A stretch of DNA of 9,204 nt from Gemmatimonadota bacterium (GCA_015492755.1 WGEM01000559.1:1-9204), one strand, 5' to 3'. Positions 1-8,044 are shown, numbered from the stretch's first letter. The notes: generated from the sequence alone by a model not told the origin. Made by a program: numbers and translations.

Positions 1-297
1 AATCCGCGGCGACCGCAGGCCGGCGCGCGCCCATTCCGGCATCCGCGCGTCCCACATGGCCATGGACGTGGTGATCGCACGCTACTGCGCGCCCATCTCG
101 GCATCAAGACGTCCCATCCAGACATGGACAGCGTTTCGGTGCGCGGAGTGGGGTGGGGCCGGGATGCGGTGCGTTCGTCGCCGCTGGGCCGTCTGGCGTC
201 GCACCTCCCGGCCGCGGCGCGCCGCTCCCTCCTCCTGAAGCCTCTTTCCCCCGGTTTCGCCGCCTCACGCCATCCCTGAGCGCCACCAGACCCACCC
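1..297. other. Left flank with no supportable gene
   Basis: I see no recognisable gene here. The short open frames on both strands translate to Arg/Pro/Ala/Ser-rich strings without domain motifs, as expected of chance frames in GC-rich DNA. One plus-strand frame opens at GTG 153 and runs without a stop into the HNH gene, but residues before about position 405 look nothing like the N-terminus of the DUF222 family. I therefore treat that part as non-coding read-through. Confidence 0.55.
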
Positions 298-325
298 TTA
301 TCTTTCGGTGTGTCTTCGGTATACC
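298..325 (+). promoter_or_regulatory. Possible weak sigma-70-type promoter for the HNH gene
   Basis: TTATCT (298-303) and TATACC (320-325) are separated by 16 bp and sit about 30 bp upstream of a good ribosome binding site at 353-357. The -10-like box lies in the palindrome GGTATACC (318-325), and TTCGGT occurs twice (304-309 and 315-320), one helical turn apart. The match to consensus is only partial, so this is a positional inference. Confidence 0.25.
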
Positions 326-352
326 TGCTTCCTCCCGCCCTCACCTCGTCCC

Positions 353-369
353 AGGAGACCCGCGCCATG
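353..369 (+). promoter_or_regulatory. Orphaned ribosome binding site and start codon of the HNH gene
   Basis: AGGAG at 353-357 is followed after 9 nt by ATG at 367-369, an ideal translation start. The frame it sets gives only 29 residues (beginning MILAPHLTLLRE) and ends at TGA 454-456. The DUF222/HNH body downstream is read in a different frame. The site is best explained as the original start of that gene, disconnected by a deletion. Confidence 0.55.
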
Positions 370-1553
370 ATCCTCGCGCCCCACCTCACACTCCTCCGCG
401 AGTCCTCGCCCGCGAGAAGGTGCGCACCGCCCGGGCGCTGGAGCGTCTGCCCCTGATCCGTGCCTCCATGGCCCGGGGCGAGCTCTCCTTCTCGCAGGTG
501 CGGGCCCTCACCCGTGTGGCGGAGCCGGAGAATGAGGCCGATCTGCTGGAGCTGGCCCGGGGGCTCCCTGCCGCCCAGATCGAGCGCATGGTGCGGGCCT
601 GGAGGCTGGGGAGCCGGCAGGCGGAAGAAGCGCGTGAGGAGCGGAGGCATCAGGAGCGCTGCCTCTCGCTGGTGCCGGACCACGACGGGATGGTGGTGGT
701 GCGGGGCCGGCTCACGCCCGAGGCCGGCGCGCTCCTGATGCGGGCGGTGGAGGCGGCGGCCGATGCGCTCTACCGCAGGGGGCACGTGCCGGGTGAGGGG
801 AAGCGTTGGCGCCACGCGCTGGAGAGGGAAGCGGAGGCCAGACGCCGTCGTGCCGATGCGCTGGCGCTGCTGGCGGAGCGGGCGCTGGCGGCGGGCTTCG
901 GGGCGGAGGACGGCGCGCCGGTGAGCGGCAGCCGTGCCGAGCGCTACCAGGTGCTGCTGCATGTGGACGCAGAGACGCTGGCGGAGGGCCCGGAAGGAGC
1001 GGGCCGCTCGGAGCTGGAGGAGGGCACACGCGTTTCCGCGGAAACGTCGCGGCGCGTCTCGTGCGATGCGGCGGTGGTGCGGATCGAGCACGACGCGCGG
1101 GGAAGCGTCGTGGGTGCGGGCAGGCGGAGGCGCACCGTTTCGCCGGCGCTCAGGCGTGCGCTGGAGGCCAGGGACCGGGGGTGCCGCTTTCCGGGGTGTG
1201 GACTCCGCTTCACCGACGCGCATCACGTGACGCACTGGGCGGACGGAGGGGAGACGAGTCTGGCCAACCTGGTGCTTCTGTGCCGGCATCATCACCGGCT
1301 GGTGCACGAGGGCGGGTGGAGCGTGGAGTGGTGGGGCGAGGGCCGGCCGGCGTTTTTCGACCCGCGGGGTGGTGTGCACTTCGAGGGGCGGTGGGAGCCG
1401 CCGGAGCTCCCCGAAGACCCGGTGGGCGCGCTGGAGGCGGAGCACCGCGCCCGGGGGATCGAGCCCGACTGGCGCACGCTGGGCCCCCGCTGGCGGAGGC
1501 TGGAAGACGCCCCCGACGAGCTCTACTTCCGCGCCATGGAGGCGGTGGGGTGA
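367..1553 (+). pseudogene. DUF222 / HNH endonuclease (13E12-type), N-terminal region lost; probable pseudogene
   Basis: The conserved body runs from about 405 to TGA 1551-1553. It begins with AREKVRTARALE, continues through the family blocks GELSFSQVRALTRVA and PENEADLLELA, and ends in an HNH nuclease domain. That domain shows CRFPGC (from 1182), DAHHVTHWADGG and NLVLLCRHHHRLVHE, so the zinc cysteines and HNH histidines are intact. DUF222 proteins normally carry about 100 residues before AREKVR; these are missing. The native start (ATG 367 with AGGAG) is in another frame and stops at 454-456. In the body's own frame the only starts are GTG 153, in unrelated sequence, and internal ones such as GTG 420 or ATG 468, none with a convincing ribosome binding site. 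A shortened nuclease from 468 is possible. These multi-copy genes are linked to mobile DNA, but no exact role is known for this one. The 3' end overlaps the convergent amidohydrolase gene. Confidence 0.7.
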
Positions 1554-2743
1554 GGTCCGTTCCCGGCCTGCGCGTCGCCCGTCACGCCCCGGAACGGCGC
1601 GCGTGGCATATTCGGAATGATCCGCCGCGCGTTCTCGAAGTAGACCTTCCGCAGCACCTCATCCGGCAGACGCATCCCGTACAGCTTCCAGAACGCATGA
1701 TAGTCGCGGTAATAGTCGAAGTACTCGTCCTCCGTCTCGAAGACGCGCCAGTAGTACGGGTACTCGTCGGGCTGGAAGGAGTCTTTCCCGAATAAAATGC
1801 GATCTGCGTACCGCTCGAAGAACTTTCGCGCGGTGCGCGGCTGGCGGCCCAGGTCGTACAGGATGGCGCCTACCTCCGCATACACGTTGGGGAAGCGATC
1901 GAAGAGCGCCCCCAGCCGCGCCAGGTCGTTGGCGTACCAGCTCATGTGGGCCAGGATCCATGTCGTCTCGGGGTGCCTGGCGATCATCCGGTCGCGCTCC
2001 GCCATGAGCTCGTCGAAGGTGGGGAAGCGGGAGCGGTCGTTGAGCTGCCGGTTGGGGAAGATGGCCATCTCCAGCCACCGCTCGTTGTTGTAGTCGTGGG
2101 GCTGGAAGAACTCCGCGGGATCGCCGGTGTGAATGAAGACCGGCACGCCCAGACGCCCGGCGGTTTTCCACACCATGTCCAGCTCGGGATCGTCCAGCGC
2201 CAGGCGGGTCCCGTCGGTCTTCGTGTAGAAGAGCCCGAATCCCTTGCTGATCTCGCCGATGCCCACGGCGCCCGCCGCCACATCGCGCTCGAGCTGTGCG
2301 GCGATCTCAGCGCCGGAGCCGGGGCCAACCTCACGGAGGTTCAGCGTCGTGAAGAATACGAACCGGTGGCCGAGACCCATGGAGCGCACGGTCTCGATCT
2401 GGCTGGTGAGGCGCTCGCCCTGACTCCCGCGGGCCTGCACCATCACGCCGATGTTCAGTCGGTCCATGGCCTCAACCACCCGGCGCACGTTGGCGGTGTC
2501 GTTCAGGAGCGGCGGATGTCCGTGCACGTCCACCACGGGATACTTCGCTCGCGGCACGGGGTGCTCGGGCACCTTGAGCGTGGACCGAGGCTTGTATTCG
2601 GTGATGCTGGGCGGAGGCACGGTGGGCTCGCGGTTGCGCCGCCGGTTCTGGGCGTCGGCGTCCGCGGGCACGCTGAGCAGCACCGCGGCGACCGCCGCCA
2701 GCGGCGCCACGCCGCGCCGGGATCCGCGCATCATATTCGCCAT
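1523..2743 (-). CDS. Secreted TIM-barrel amidohydrolase (amidohydrolase-2 type)
   Basis: Residue numbers are for the ATG at 2743 (406 aa). A signal peptide is clear: MMRGSRRG, then a hydrophobic stretch VAPLAAVAAVLLSV, then an ADA cleavage site before Gln32. The metal-binding pattern of the amidohydrolase superfamily is present: VDVHGHP (His74, His76), VFIHTGDP (His205), WILAHMSW (His266) and ILFGKDSF (Asp321). GIGEIS at about 162-167 is a typical barrel strand. The product should hydrolyse, or possibly decarboxylate, a small substrate outside the cytoplasm; the substrate is not recognisable. The start is ambiguous: ATGs at 2746, 2743, 2734 and 2731 cluster behind one GGAG, spaced 3 nt from 2743 and 12 nt from 2734. 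All keep the signal peptide. It lies 13 bp after the dipeptidase stop, so the two are co-transcribed. The last 25 or so residues (after IIPNMPRA) look unconserved and read into the convergent HNH gene. Confidence 0.85.
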   Translation of the reverse strand: MANMMRGSRRGVAPLAAVAAVLLSVPADADAQNRRRNREPTVPPPSITEYKPRSTLKVPEHPVPRAKYPVVDVHGHPPLLNDTANVRRVVEAMDRLNIGVMVQARGSQGERLTSQIETVRSMGLGHRFVFFTTLNLREVGPGSGAEIAAQLERDVAAGAVGIGEISKGFGLFYTKTDGTRLALDDPELDMVWKTAGRLGVPVFIHTGDPAEFFQPHDYNNERWLEMAIFPNRQLNDRSRFPTFDELMAERDRMIARHPETTWILAHMSWYANDLARLGALFDRFPNVYAEVGAILYDLGRQPRTARKFFERYADRILFGKDSFQPDEYPYYWRVFETEDEYFDYYRDYHAFWKLYGMRLPDEVLRKVYFENARRIIPNMPRAPFRGVTGDAQAGNGPHPTASMARK

Positions 2744-2756
2744 CATCTCCAGAATC

Positions 2757-4088
2757 TCACTCGGCCCCCGCCTGAATCTCCGCCGCCACCGCCTGGGCCT
2801 CATCCAGCGCGCGCAGGAGGTTCCCGCTCCAGATCTTCGCGATCTCGTCCTCAGTATATCCGCGGCGAACCAGCTCCAGCGTCACGTTGAAGGTCTCCGA
2901 GGCATCGTCCCAGCCTTCCACGCCGCCGCCCCCGTCGAAATCGGAGCTGATACCCACGTGGTCGATGCCGATGAGGTTCACCAGGTAGTCGATGTGATCC
3001 ACGAAGTCGGACACGTTCACGTCGGGAGCGCGGGCGTTCACTTCGGCCATCCGCGGCTCCGCCGCGGCCTGCACCGCGCGGAATCCCTCCATGTACCGTT
3101 CGCGGTCGGCGGGAGCCATGGTGAAGAGCGTCCGCCGGTCCACCATCTCGAACCCCATCTCCTCGGCGACGGACCGGGAGACCGAGTCCCGGGCCTCCCG
3201 GTGCGCGCGGGCCTTCTCCGGGTTCACGTAGCTCCGGAAGGCCACCGTCTGCACCACGCCTCCGTTCTCCTTGAGGCGGATGAGCTGCTCGTCGTCCAGG
3301 TTGCGGCTCACGTCGCCCAGCGCCCTCGCGGCGGAATGGGATGCGATGACCGGGGCCCGGGAGAGCTCCATGGCCTGCATGTTCGCCTCCTTCGAGGGGT
3401 GCGAGATGTCCACCAGGATCCCCAGGCGGTTCATCTCGGCGATGGCCTGGCGGCCCAGCTCGCTGAGTCCCCCGTGGAGCCAGACGCCGTCGCGCTCGCC
3501 GGTGTTGGAGTCGGCGAACTGGCTGTGCCCGTTGTGCGCCAGCGAGATGTAGCGCGCGCCCAGCTCGTAGAACTTCTCGATGTTGGAGAGGTCGGTGCCC
3601 AGCGAGTAGGCGTTCTCCACGCCGATCATGGCCACCTTCCGGCCCTCCGCCACGATGCGGCGCACGTCGTCGGAGGTGAGGGCCAGCCCGATGCGATCCG
3701 GCGCGATCTCCTCGGTGAGCCGATGGATGGCCTGGAACTTCTCCAGCGCCTGCCGGTGGGCGCGGCGGTAGCCCTCCTCGTTGAGCTCGCCCTGGCCCAC
3801 GTACACGATGAACCACGCCACGTCCAGGCCCCCCTCCTCCATCTTGGGGAGCGTCACCTGCGTGGGCAGGTCCATGGTGTAGTTCCGCTCGGCGGTGAAG
3901 TTGGCGGGGTTGATGTCGTCGTGGGTGTCCAGCGTGATGACCCGCTCGTGGATGGCGCGGGCTCGGGCCTCCAGATCGGCCTCATTCTCCGTGCTGGCGT
4001 TGGACGCCGTGCAGGCGGACATGGCCAGGAGGCAGAGTCCGACGGGGGCGACTCGGGAGCGGAGGATCGGATCCGTGAATCTGCGCAT
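2757..4088 (-). CDS. Membrane dipeptidase (peptidase M19), lipoprotein
   Basis: A 443-residue M19 (renal dipeptidase-like) zinc hydrolase that cleaves dipeptides, and in some members D-amino acid or beta-lactam-like amides. The N-terminus has basic residues, a hydrophobic stretch VAPVGLCLLAM and a lipobox MSAC, with Cys26 the likely lipidated residue. The enzyme should therefore be anchored on the periplasmic face of a membrane. The binuclear metal ligands are all visible: DTHDD (His56, Asp58), GVEN (Glu158, bridging), DISHPS (His230), IASHS (His251), and SSDFDGGGG with Asp383 matching the conserved active-site Asp. Length is typical for bacterial exported members. ATG 4088 fits the signal peptide, although only a weak GGGA lies upstream. 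It leads a two-gene unit with the secreted amidohydrolase, 13 bp downstream. An 81-bp gap separates it from the SGNH gene, with no clear promoter. Codons strongly favour G/C at third positions (43 of the first 50). Confidence 0.93.
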   Translation of the reverse strand: MRRFTDPILRSRVAPVGLCLLAMSACTASNASTENEADLEARARAIHERVITLDTHDDINPANFTAERNYTMDLPTQVTLPKMEEGGLDVAWFIVYVGQGELNEEGYRRAHRQALEKFQAIHRLTEEIAPDRIGLALTSDDVRRIVAEGRKVAMIGVENAYSLGTDLSNIEKFYELGARYISLAHNGHSQFADSNTGERDGVWLHGGLSELGRQAIAEMNRLGILVDISHPSKEANMQAMELSRAPVIASHSAARALGDVSRNLDDEQLIRLKENGGVVQTVAFRSYVNPEKARAHREARDSVSRSVAEEMGFEMVDRRTLFTMAPADRERYMEGFRAVQAAAEPRMAEVNARAPDVNVSDFVDHIDYLVNLIGIDHVGISSDFDGGGGVEGWDDASETFNVTLELVRRGYTEDEIAKIWSGNLLRALDEAQAVAAEIQAGAE

Positions 4089-4169
4089 GCGTAGCGGTGT
4101 CCCGGTTGGAGACTCGAAGAGGGGACGTAAGGTAGGGGCGGCGTGCCGCCTCTCGCGAGGGAGGATCGG

Positions 4170-5570
4170 CTAGGGGCGCTTCCCGCTCAGTGGGGTGACG
4201 GAGGGGTCAAGTACCTTCAGAACCTCTGGAAGGAGGAGCGAGGCAATGAGGCGATGCCCCTCCACCGTGGGATGCACATGGTCGATGAAGAGTCGCCGCG
4301 CCGTGCTGATGTCGAGTTTCTCCCGGAACGGTCCCCGAAGGTCCACGAGAGGTACACCCCTGCGTGTGGCAACACGAGCGATGCGGCTCTGGAGCTCAGC
4401 GGTAATCCGGTGGGCCTGCACATCCAGCGACACGGCACGCTCCAGCGCCGCCACCCCCTCCGTCCGTCTTTGGGCGGCCAGGAGGAGTAGCCCGCGCTGA
4501 TAATGCAGGAGGGCGTTCCCCGGGGCGTAGCCAAGCGCTTCCTCCAGGCTAAAGATGGCATCGGCAAGGTTGCCGGCCTGAAGATGCTGTTCCGCGTGGG
4601 CCTGAAGGCTATCCACAAGGCGCGCGATGGGTGGGGGATTCAGCTCCGCATGGAGGATCGGTGGGATGAGGAGATTAGGCTCGGGCAGTATGAGGATCAC
4701 GGGAATTCCCTGGGCACGCGCAGCCCCGACCAGGCGTTCGAGGTTCTCTTCGTACCGACCCCCAGCGACGGCGCGGTCTTCCGCGGTCAGGGCGCGCCGC
4801 GCGCTGCGGCGGACGGTGGCGGGACTGTAGACGAACGTGGATCTGGCTCGAAGCCGGGCGGTGGCCTCGTCCATGGCCTCGGAGGGATTGCGCATCCTGC
4901 TCACCAGGTGGTCCGCCCAACTGTACAGCGCGGAGCGAGTCAGGAGGGCCCGGTGAAGCGCCCAGATCCGGCCGGCTGCGCCCTGGAGATCCGAGGGACC
5001 GCGGAGTGTCTCGTTATGGCCCGACATCACCACGAGGAGGTCCGGGTCCAGCCTTCCCACCGTGCGTGCCACGGCAGCCACGCGCTCGCTATCCCACCCC
5101 GGTGAGGCGAGGTTGACCACCTCGATCTCATCGGGAGTCAGATCCAGGCGGTCGGCGATCTCCTCTCGGAGCACTGCAGGGAATGCATCCTCCGAGCCCA
5201 CATAGAGGCCGAAGGCGGCAGAACCGCCGAGGGCCACGATGCGCCGCGTGCCTGCGGGTTTGGGATAGGCGAGGCGGGCCGGACGAAACGTGGGCAGGAG
5301 GTACACGGTCCCGTCGTCTGATCGTTCCAGGACCCGGAGCTCGCTCCCGGGACCGGTCCACTCCCGCGGCACCACCCAAACGCTGTCACGGAGCACCAGG
5401 GGGAAGAAATCCTCCCGCGTGGCCTCGGCGTGGCGAAGTACCGCTCCCGCAGCCGGAAAACCCACGGTGGCGCGCACACCCAGATCCAGCAGGGCGAGGA
5501 GCACGAACGGCGTCATCAAAGCAATGACGCGCGCACCAACGCCTGATGCGTGCCCGACCGGATCAGTCAC
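4170..5570 (-). CDS. Membrane-anchored SGNH/GDSL hydrolase with inserted TPR repeats
   Basis: A 466-residue protein with one N-terminal membrane span (about 15-33, VIALMTPFVLLALLDLGV) and an extracytoplasmic SGNH esterase or acyltransferase-like fold. Block I is IVALGGSAAFG (nucleophile Ser117), block II is NLASPGWDS (Gly158), block III is MSGHNE (Asn186), and block V is FIDHVHPT (Asp430-x-x-His433). All four catalytic and oxyanion positions are present, so it should be active on O-acyl esters of a glycan or small molecule. Between blocks III and V, residues about 322-386 form two helical TPR-like repeats (QAGNLADAIFSLEEALGYAP, then a second unit ending in ALERAVSLD). These probably serve protein contacts. 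The GTG start at 5570 overlaps the carbamoyltransferase stop by 8 bp. AAGGGG sits only 1 nt before it, so translational coupling is likely; ATG 5516 is an alternative that shortens the cytoplasmic tail. It is the last gene of the operon. Confidence 0.82.
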   Translation of the reverse strand: MTDPVGHASGVGARVIALMTPFVLLALLDLGVRATVGFPAAGAVLRHAEATREDFFPLVLRDSVWVVPREWTGPGSELRVLERSDDGTVYLLPTFRPARLAYPKPAGTRRIVALGGSAAFGLYVGSEDAFPAVLREEIADRLDLTPDEIEVVNLASPGWDSERVAAVARTVGRLDPDLLVVMSGHNETLRGPSDLQGAAGRIWALHRALLTRSALYSWADHLVSRMRNPSEAMDEATARLRARSTFVYSPATVRRSARRALTAEDRAVAGGRYEENLERLVGAARAQGIPVILILPEPNLLIPPILHAELNPPPIARLVDSLQAHAEQHLQAGNLADAIFSLEEALGYAPGNALLHYQRGLLLLAAQRRTEGVAALERAVSLDVQAHRITAELQSRIARVATRRGVPLVDLRGPFREKLDISTARRLFIDHVHPTVEGHRLIASLLLPEVLKVLDPSVTPLSGKRP

Positions 5571-7344
5571 GCCCCTTCACCACCCGAATGTTGTTCACCA
5601 CAAGCACGTCAAGCCCGCTGTGTTGAAAGGTGCGCCAGGCGTCGGCAGGGCTGTTGACCACAGGCTCACCTCGAAGATTGAAGCTGGTGTTGATGAGCAC
5701 GGGTGTGCCGGTGCACGCTCCGAACGATTCCAGCAGATGGTGCAGGAGCGGACGACTTCGGCCAGACGCAGTTTGCACCCGACCGGTGCCGAAGTGATCC
5801 GCGGCCGGTACCGACGGGCGAACCTCGTTTCGCCAGGGGAGAACCACCTGCATAAAGCGCGCCGGGTGGGATTTCTCGAACCCCGGAGGGCCATCGAAGT
5901 ACTCCGCCGCCGACTCCTCAGGCAGCACCGGCGCGAATGGGCGAAACGGCTCCCGGAACTTCACCTTCCGATTGAGCATGTCCTTCATTCGGGACATACG
6001 CGGGTCCGCCAGAATGCTGCGATTGCCCAGAGCCCGCGGGCCCCACTCGGCGCGGCCCTGCATCAAGCCCACGACGCGACCCGAACACAGGTCGTCGGTC
6101 ACTCTCTCGACAAGGCGATCCTCGTCCAGTTCTTCGCCGCGTGCACCAGCGGACTCCAGGACCGCTCGGAACTCGGAAGTTTCTGCCCGAAAACCGAGAC
6201 AAGCGTTCTCCATGGTGTAGACTCGCTCTCTGCCCAGCACTTCGCACCAGGCCCAGAGCGCCGCTCCCAGCGCGCCACCCGCATCGCCTGCAGCCGGCTG
6301 TACGAAGAGCTCCTTGACGGGTGTCTCACGAAGGATTCGTCCGATGGCGGCGCTGTTATGCATCACGCCGCCTGCCAGACAGAGGGAGCGCCGGCCGGTG
6401 GTGCTCATCGCATGGCGAGCCATGGCCAGCAGGCAGTCCTCCGTCACCTTCTGAATCGATGCCGCCACGTCTGCGAACCGCTGGCTCTCTTTCAGCGTCT
6501 GGGAAGACACCTCTGAGGCATTCTCCATGCCCTTCACCACGAACGGCGTTCCCGGGCGGCGAGGAGGTCCAAAAAGCGTGATAAAGCGGTCACTGTATGC
6601 GCGCGCCACCGAGTGTTCGTACTCCAGATACTGCATGTCGAGCCGGAAGCTGCCGTCGGCCTCGATCCGGATGATGTTTCGGACCTCCTCCTCATACCGG
6701 GGTGAGCCGAAGGGGGCCATGCCCATCACCTTGTATTCGCCTTCGTTCACCTCAAAGCCGAGAAAGGCGGTAAAGGTGGAGTAGAGGAGTCCCAGAGAGT
6801 GAGGGAATCGGATTTCTCCTAACCTGCGTATGGATGCCGCCGCACGTTCGCCGTTCCGCTCCGCGACTCCGTAGGTGGTGGTCGACCATGCTCCCACGCC
6901 ATCGGCAGTCACTACGGCGGCCTCTCCGAAGGGGGAGCAGTGGAACGCGGATGCCGCATGCGCGTGATGATGGTCGGCGAACAGAATACGACTCCGAGGG
7001 ACTCCGAGTTCATCGCGGATGAGATCGCGGATCCACAGCTTTTCGTCGAACCAACTGCTCAGAGCTTCCGTGCATGCCCTCCATGAGCGTGGATAGCTCC
7101 AGAGCGCCGAGGTAAGGATCCGATCGAATTTGCGGAAGGGCTTCTCGTAGAACACGACGTAATCCAGGTCCCCGGCCGTGATCCCGGCGGTGTCGAGACA
7201 GAATCGGATGGCCTGCCTCGGAAACCCCGGATCGTGTTTGACGCGGGAGAAACGCTCTTCGGCAGAGGCTGCCAGCAGAAACCCGTCCCTCAGGATTGCT
7301 GCCGCAGCGTCGTGATAGTGGCAGGATATGCCAAGGATGTGCAT
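5563..7344 (-). CDS. O-carbamoyltransferase (NodU/CmcH family)
   Basis: A 593-residue cytoplasmic enzyme of the NodU/CmcH/TobZ family, which transfers a carbamoyl group from carbamoyl phosphate, via carbamoyl-AMP, to a hydroxyl on a sugar or natural product. The N-terminal Kae1-like domain (about 1-370) shows ILGISCHYHDAAAA, AEERFSRVKHD, the metal-binding HHHAHAASA (125-133), VTADGVGAW and EYKVMGMAPFG. The C-terminal YrdC-like domain (about 380-590) shows MQGRAEWGPRALGNRSILAD, FREPFRPFAPVLPEE and INTSFNLRGEPVV. Length is typical. One usually conserved block reads AGGVMHNSAAIG, where many members have GGVALN followed by Asn-Gly. ATG 7344 lies 7 nt after the SxtJ-like stop, with no Shine-Dalgarno, which suggests coupling. 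Of the first 50 codons, 16 end in A/T, more than in the flanking genes. Neighbouring SxtJ-like, DUF5989 and SGNH genes suggest that the carbamoylated product is membrane-associated or exported. The substrate is unknown. Confidence 0.93.
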   Translation of the reverse strand: MHILGISCHYHDAAAAILRDGFLLAASAEERFSRVKHDPGFPRQAIRFCLDTAGITAGDLDYVVFYEKPFRKFDRILTSALWSYPRSWRACTEALSSWFDEKLWIRDLIRDELGVPRSRILFADHHHAHAASAFHCSPFGEAAVVTADGVGAWSTTTYGVAERNGERAAASIRRLGEIRFPHSLGLLYSTFTAFLGFEVNEGEYKVMGMAPFGSPRYEEEVRNIIRIEADGSFRLDMQYLEYEHSVARAYSDRFITLFGPPRRPGTPFVVKGMENASEVSSQTLKESQRFADVAASIQKVTEDCLLAMARHAMSTTGRRSLCLAGGVMHNSAAIGRILRETPVKELFVQPAAGDAGGALGAALWAWCEVLGRERVYTMENACLGFRAETSEFRAVLESAGARGEELDEDRLVERVTDDLCSGRVVGLMQGRAEWGPRALGNRSILADPRMSRMKDMLNRKVKFREPFRPFAPVLPEESAAEYFDGPPGFEKSHPARFMQVVLPWRNEVRPSVPAADHFGTGRVQTASGRSRPLLHHLLESFGACTGTPVLINTSFNLRGEPVVNSPADAWRTFQHSGLDVLVVNNIRVVKGRD

Positions 7345-7351
7345 GGCGGGG

Positions 7352-7864
7352 TCAGTACTGGCGGCGGGCGTCGTCGACGAGAGCTGCCGCTCGCACCGTC
7401 GGTTCAGCCCACCCCGACTCCGCCATCCCGTGGGGTGCTCGACGCGAGACCTTCATGACCAGAGCGAAGGGGGTCATGAACAGGAAGTAGACACAGGCCA
7501 GCATGAGGCGCCCCTGGAAGAACCCCAACCTGTAGAAGGCGGCACGCACGCCTCCGGACTGCGCCTGGGTTGGAATGCTCCGAGGTGCCCCCGTAGACCG
7601 GGAGCCGAAGATCCGCATGAGCCGGCCATGGGTTCGTGCCGCGAGGACGCATGCCACACCCACAACGAGAAATGCCCTCCAGCCGTGGAGGTTCAGAATC
7701 CACAGCACCGTACCCCAAACCAGGGGAGCCCAGAGGAGCTCCGTCACGGTGCCCGGCTCCCGCCGGGCGTGAGGGCCGGATGTAGCCCCCAGACTGTATG
7801 CCAGGACGGCGATCAAGAACGTTGTCAGGATACGGAGCACGGACGGCATACCGTCTAGGTTCAC
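7352..7864 (-). CDS. SxtJ-like multi-spanning membrane protein
   Basis: A 170-residue hydrophobic protein. Membrane segments are visible at about 10-26, 41-58 and 63-75. A fourth, at about 118-137 (RLMLACVYFLFMTPFALVMK), is followed by a basic stretch. The last segment, with its TPFALVMK ending, and the C-terminal DDARRQY resemble SxtJ-family proteins, which are commonly found beside carbamoyltransferases. The match is from memory of the family pattern and is weaker than for the enzymes. The molecular function of SxtJ is not established. GTG 7864 begins in the base after the DUF5989 stop (TGAGTG), with no clear Shine-Dalgarno, so it is probably read by coupled ribosomes. ATG 7849 is an alternative. 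It ends 7 nt before the carbamoyltransferase start. Confidence 0.68.
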   Translation of the reverse strand: MNLDGMPSVLRILTTFLIAVLAYSLGATSGPHARREPGTVTELLWAPLVWGTVLWILNLHGWRAFLVVGVACVLAARTHGRLMRIFGSRSTGAPRSIPTQAQSGGVRAAFYRLGFFQGRLMLACVYFLFMTPFALVMKVSRRAPHGMAESGWAEPTVRAAALVDDARRQY

Positions 7865-8044
7865 TCAGAAGAGAGCGTAAAGAACGGGGGCCAGCGCCGA
7901 TCCCTGCGCCACGAGGAGGAAGAGGCCGAAGAGGACCAGAATCAGCACGAGTGGCGTGAGCCACCATCGCCGCATCCGCCCGAAGAACGAGAGGAGTTCT
8001 CGAGCGGTATCGATCTTGGCCAGCAATCTCTGAAGTCCACCCAT
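7865..8044 (-). CDS. DUF5989 small membrane protein, first gene of the carbamoylation operon
   Basis: A 59-residue protein with an amphipathic N-terminus (LQRLLAKIDTARELLSFF), a basic-aromatic stop (RMRRWWLTP) and one membrane helix. It ends in AQGSALAPVLYALF, the signature tail of DUF5989 proteins, which are usually 50-60 residues long. The frame stays open up to ATG 8134, but that codon overlaps the -10 box of the operon promoter (TATAATG) and cannot be on the transcript. ATG 8044, with a weak GGGA 4 nt upstream, gives the expected family length. The function of DUF5989 is unknown; the family recurs next to carbamoyltransferase and SxtJ genes. A leaderless start at GTG 8125, near the predicted transcription start, cannot be excluded. 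Confidence 0.75.
   Translation of the reverse strand: MGGLQRLLAKIDTARELLSFFGRMRRWWLTPLVLILVLFGLFLLVAQGSALAPVLYALF

Noticed and set aside
380..420. Programmed ribosomal frameshift joining ATG 367 to the HNH body
   Set aside because: No slippery heptamer or stimulatory structure is evident, and a frameshift would not restore the roughly 90-100 missing family residues. A deletion explains both facts.
806..1795. A 329-codon plus-strand frame overlapping the HNH body
   Set aside because: It is an out-of-frame reading of the DUF222/HNH sequence dominated by Gly, Ala and Arg. It runs across two real genes on opposite strands.
2451..4094. A 547-codon plus-strand open frame across the dipeptidase region
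   Set aside because: It is antisense to the M19 dipeptidase and the start of the amidohydrolase, which have full catalytic motifs. Its product is rich in His, Val, Gly and Leu repeats with no domain, as expected of a mirror frame in GC-rich coding DNA.
4137..4150. Inverted repeat GGCGGC-GT-GCCGCC between the SGNH and dipeptidase genes, considered as a terminator
   Set aside because: The loop is only 2 nt and no T-tract follows on either strand. Such short GC palindromes are frequent by chance in this composition.
5290..6516. A 408-codon plus-strand open frame
   Set aside because: It lies opposite the carbamoyltransferase and SGNH genes, both of which carry recognisable family motifs. The translated sequence has no motif of its own.
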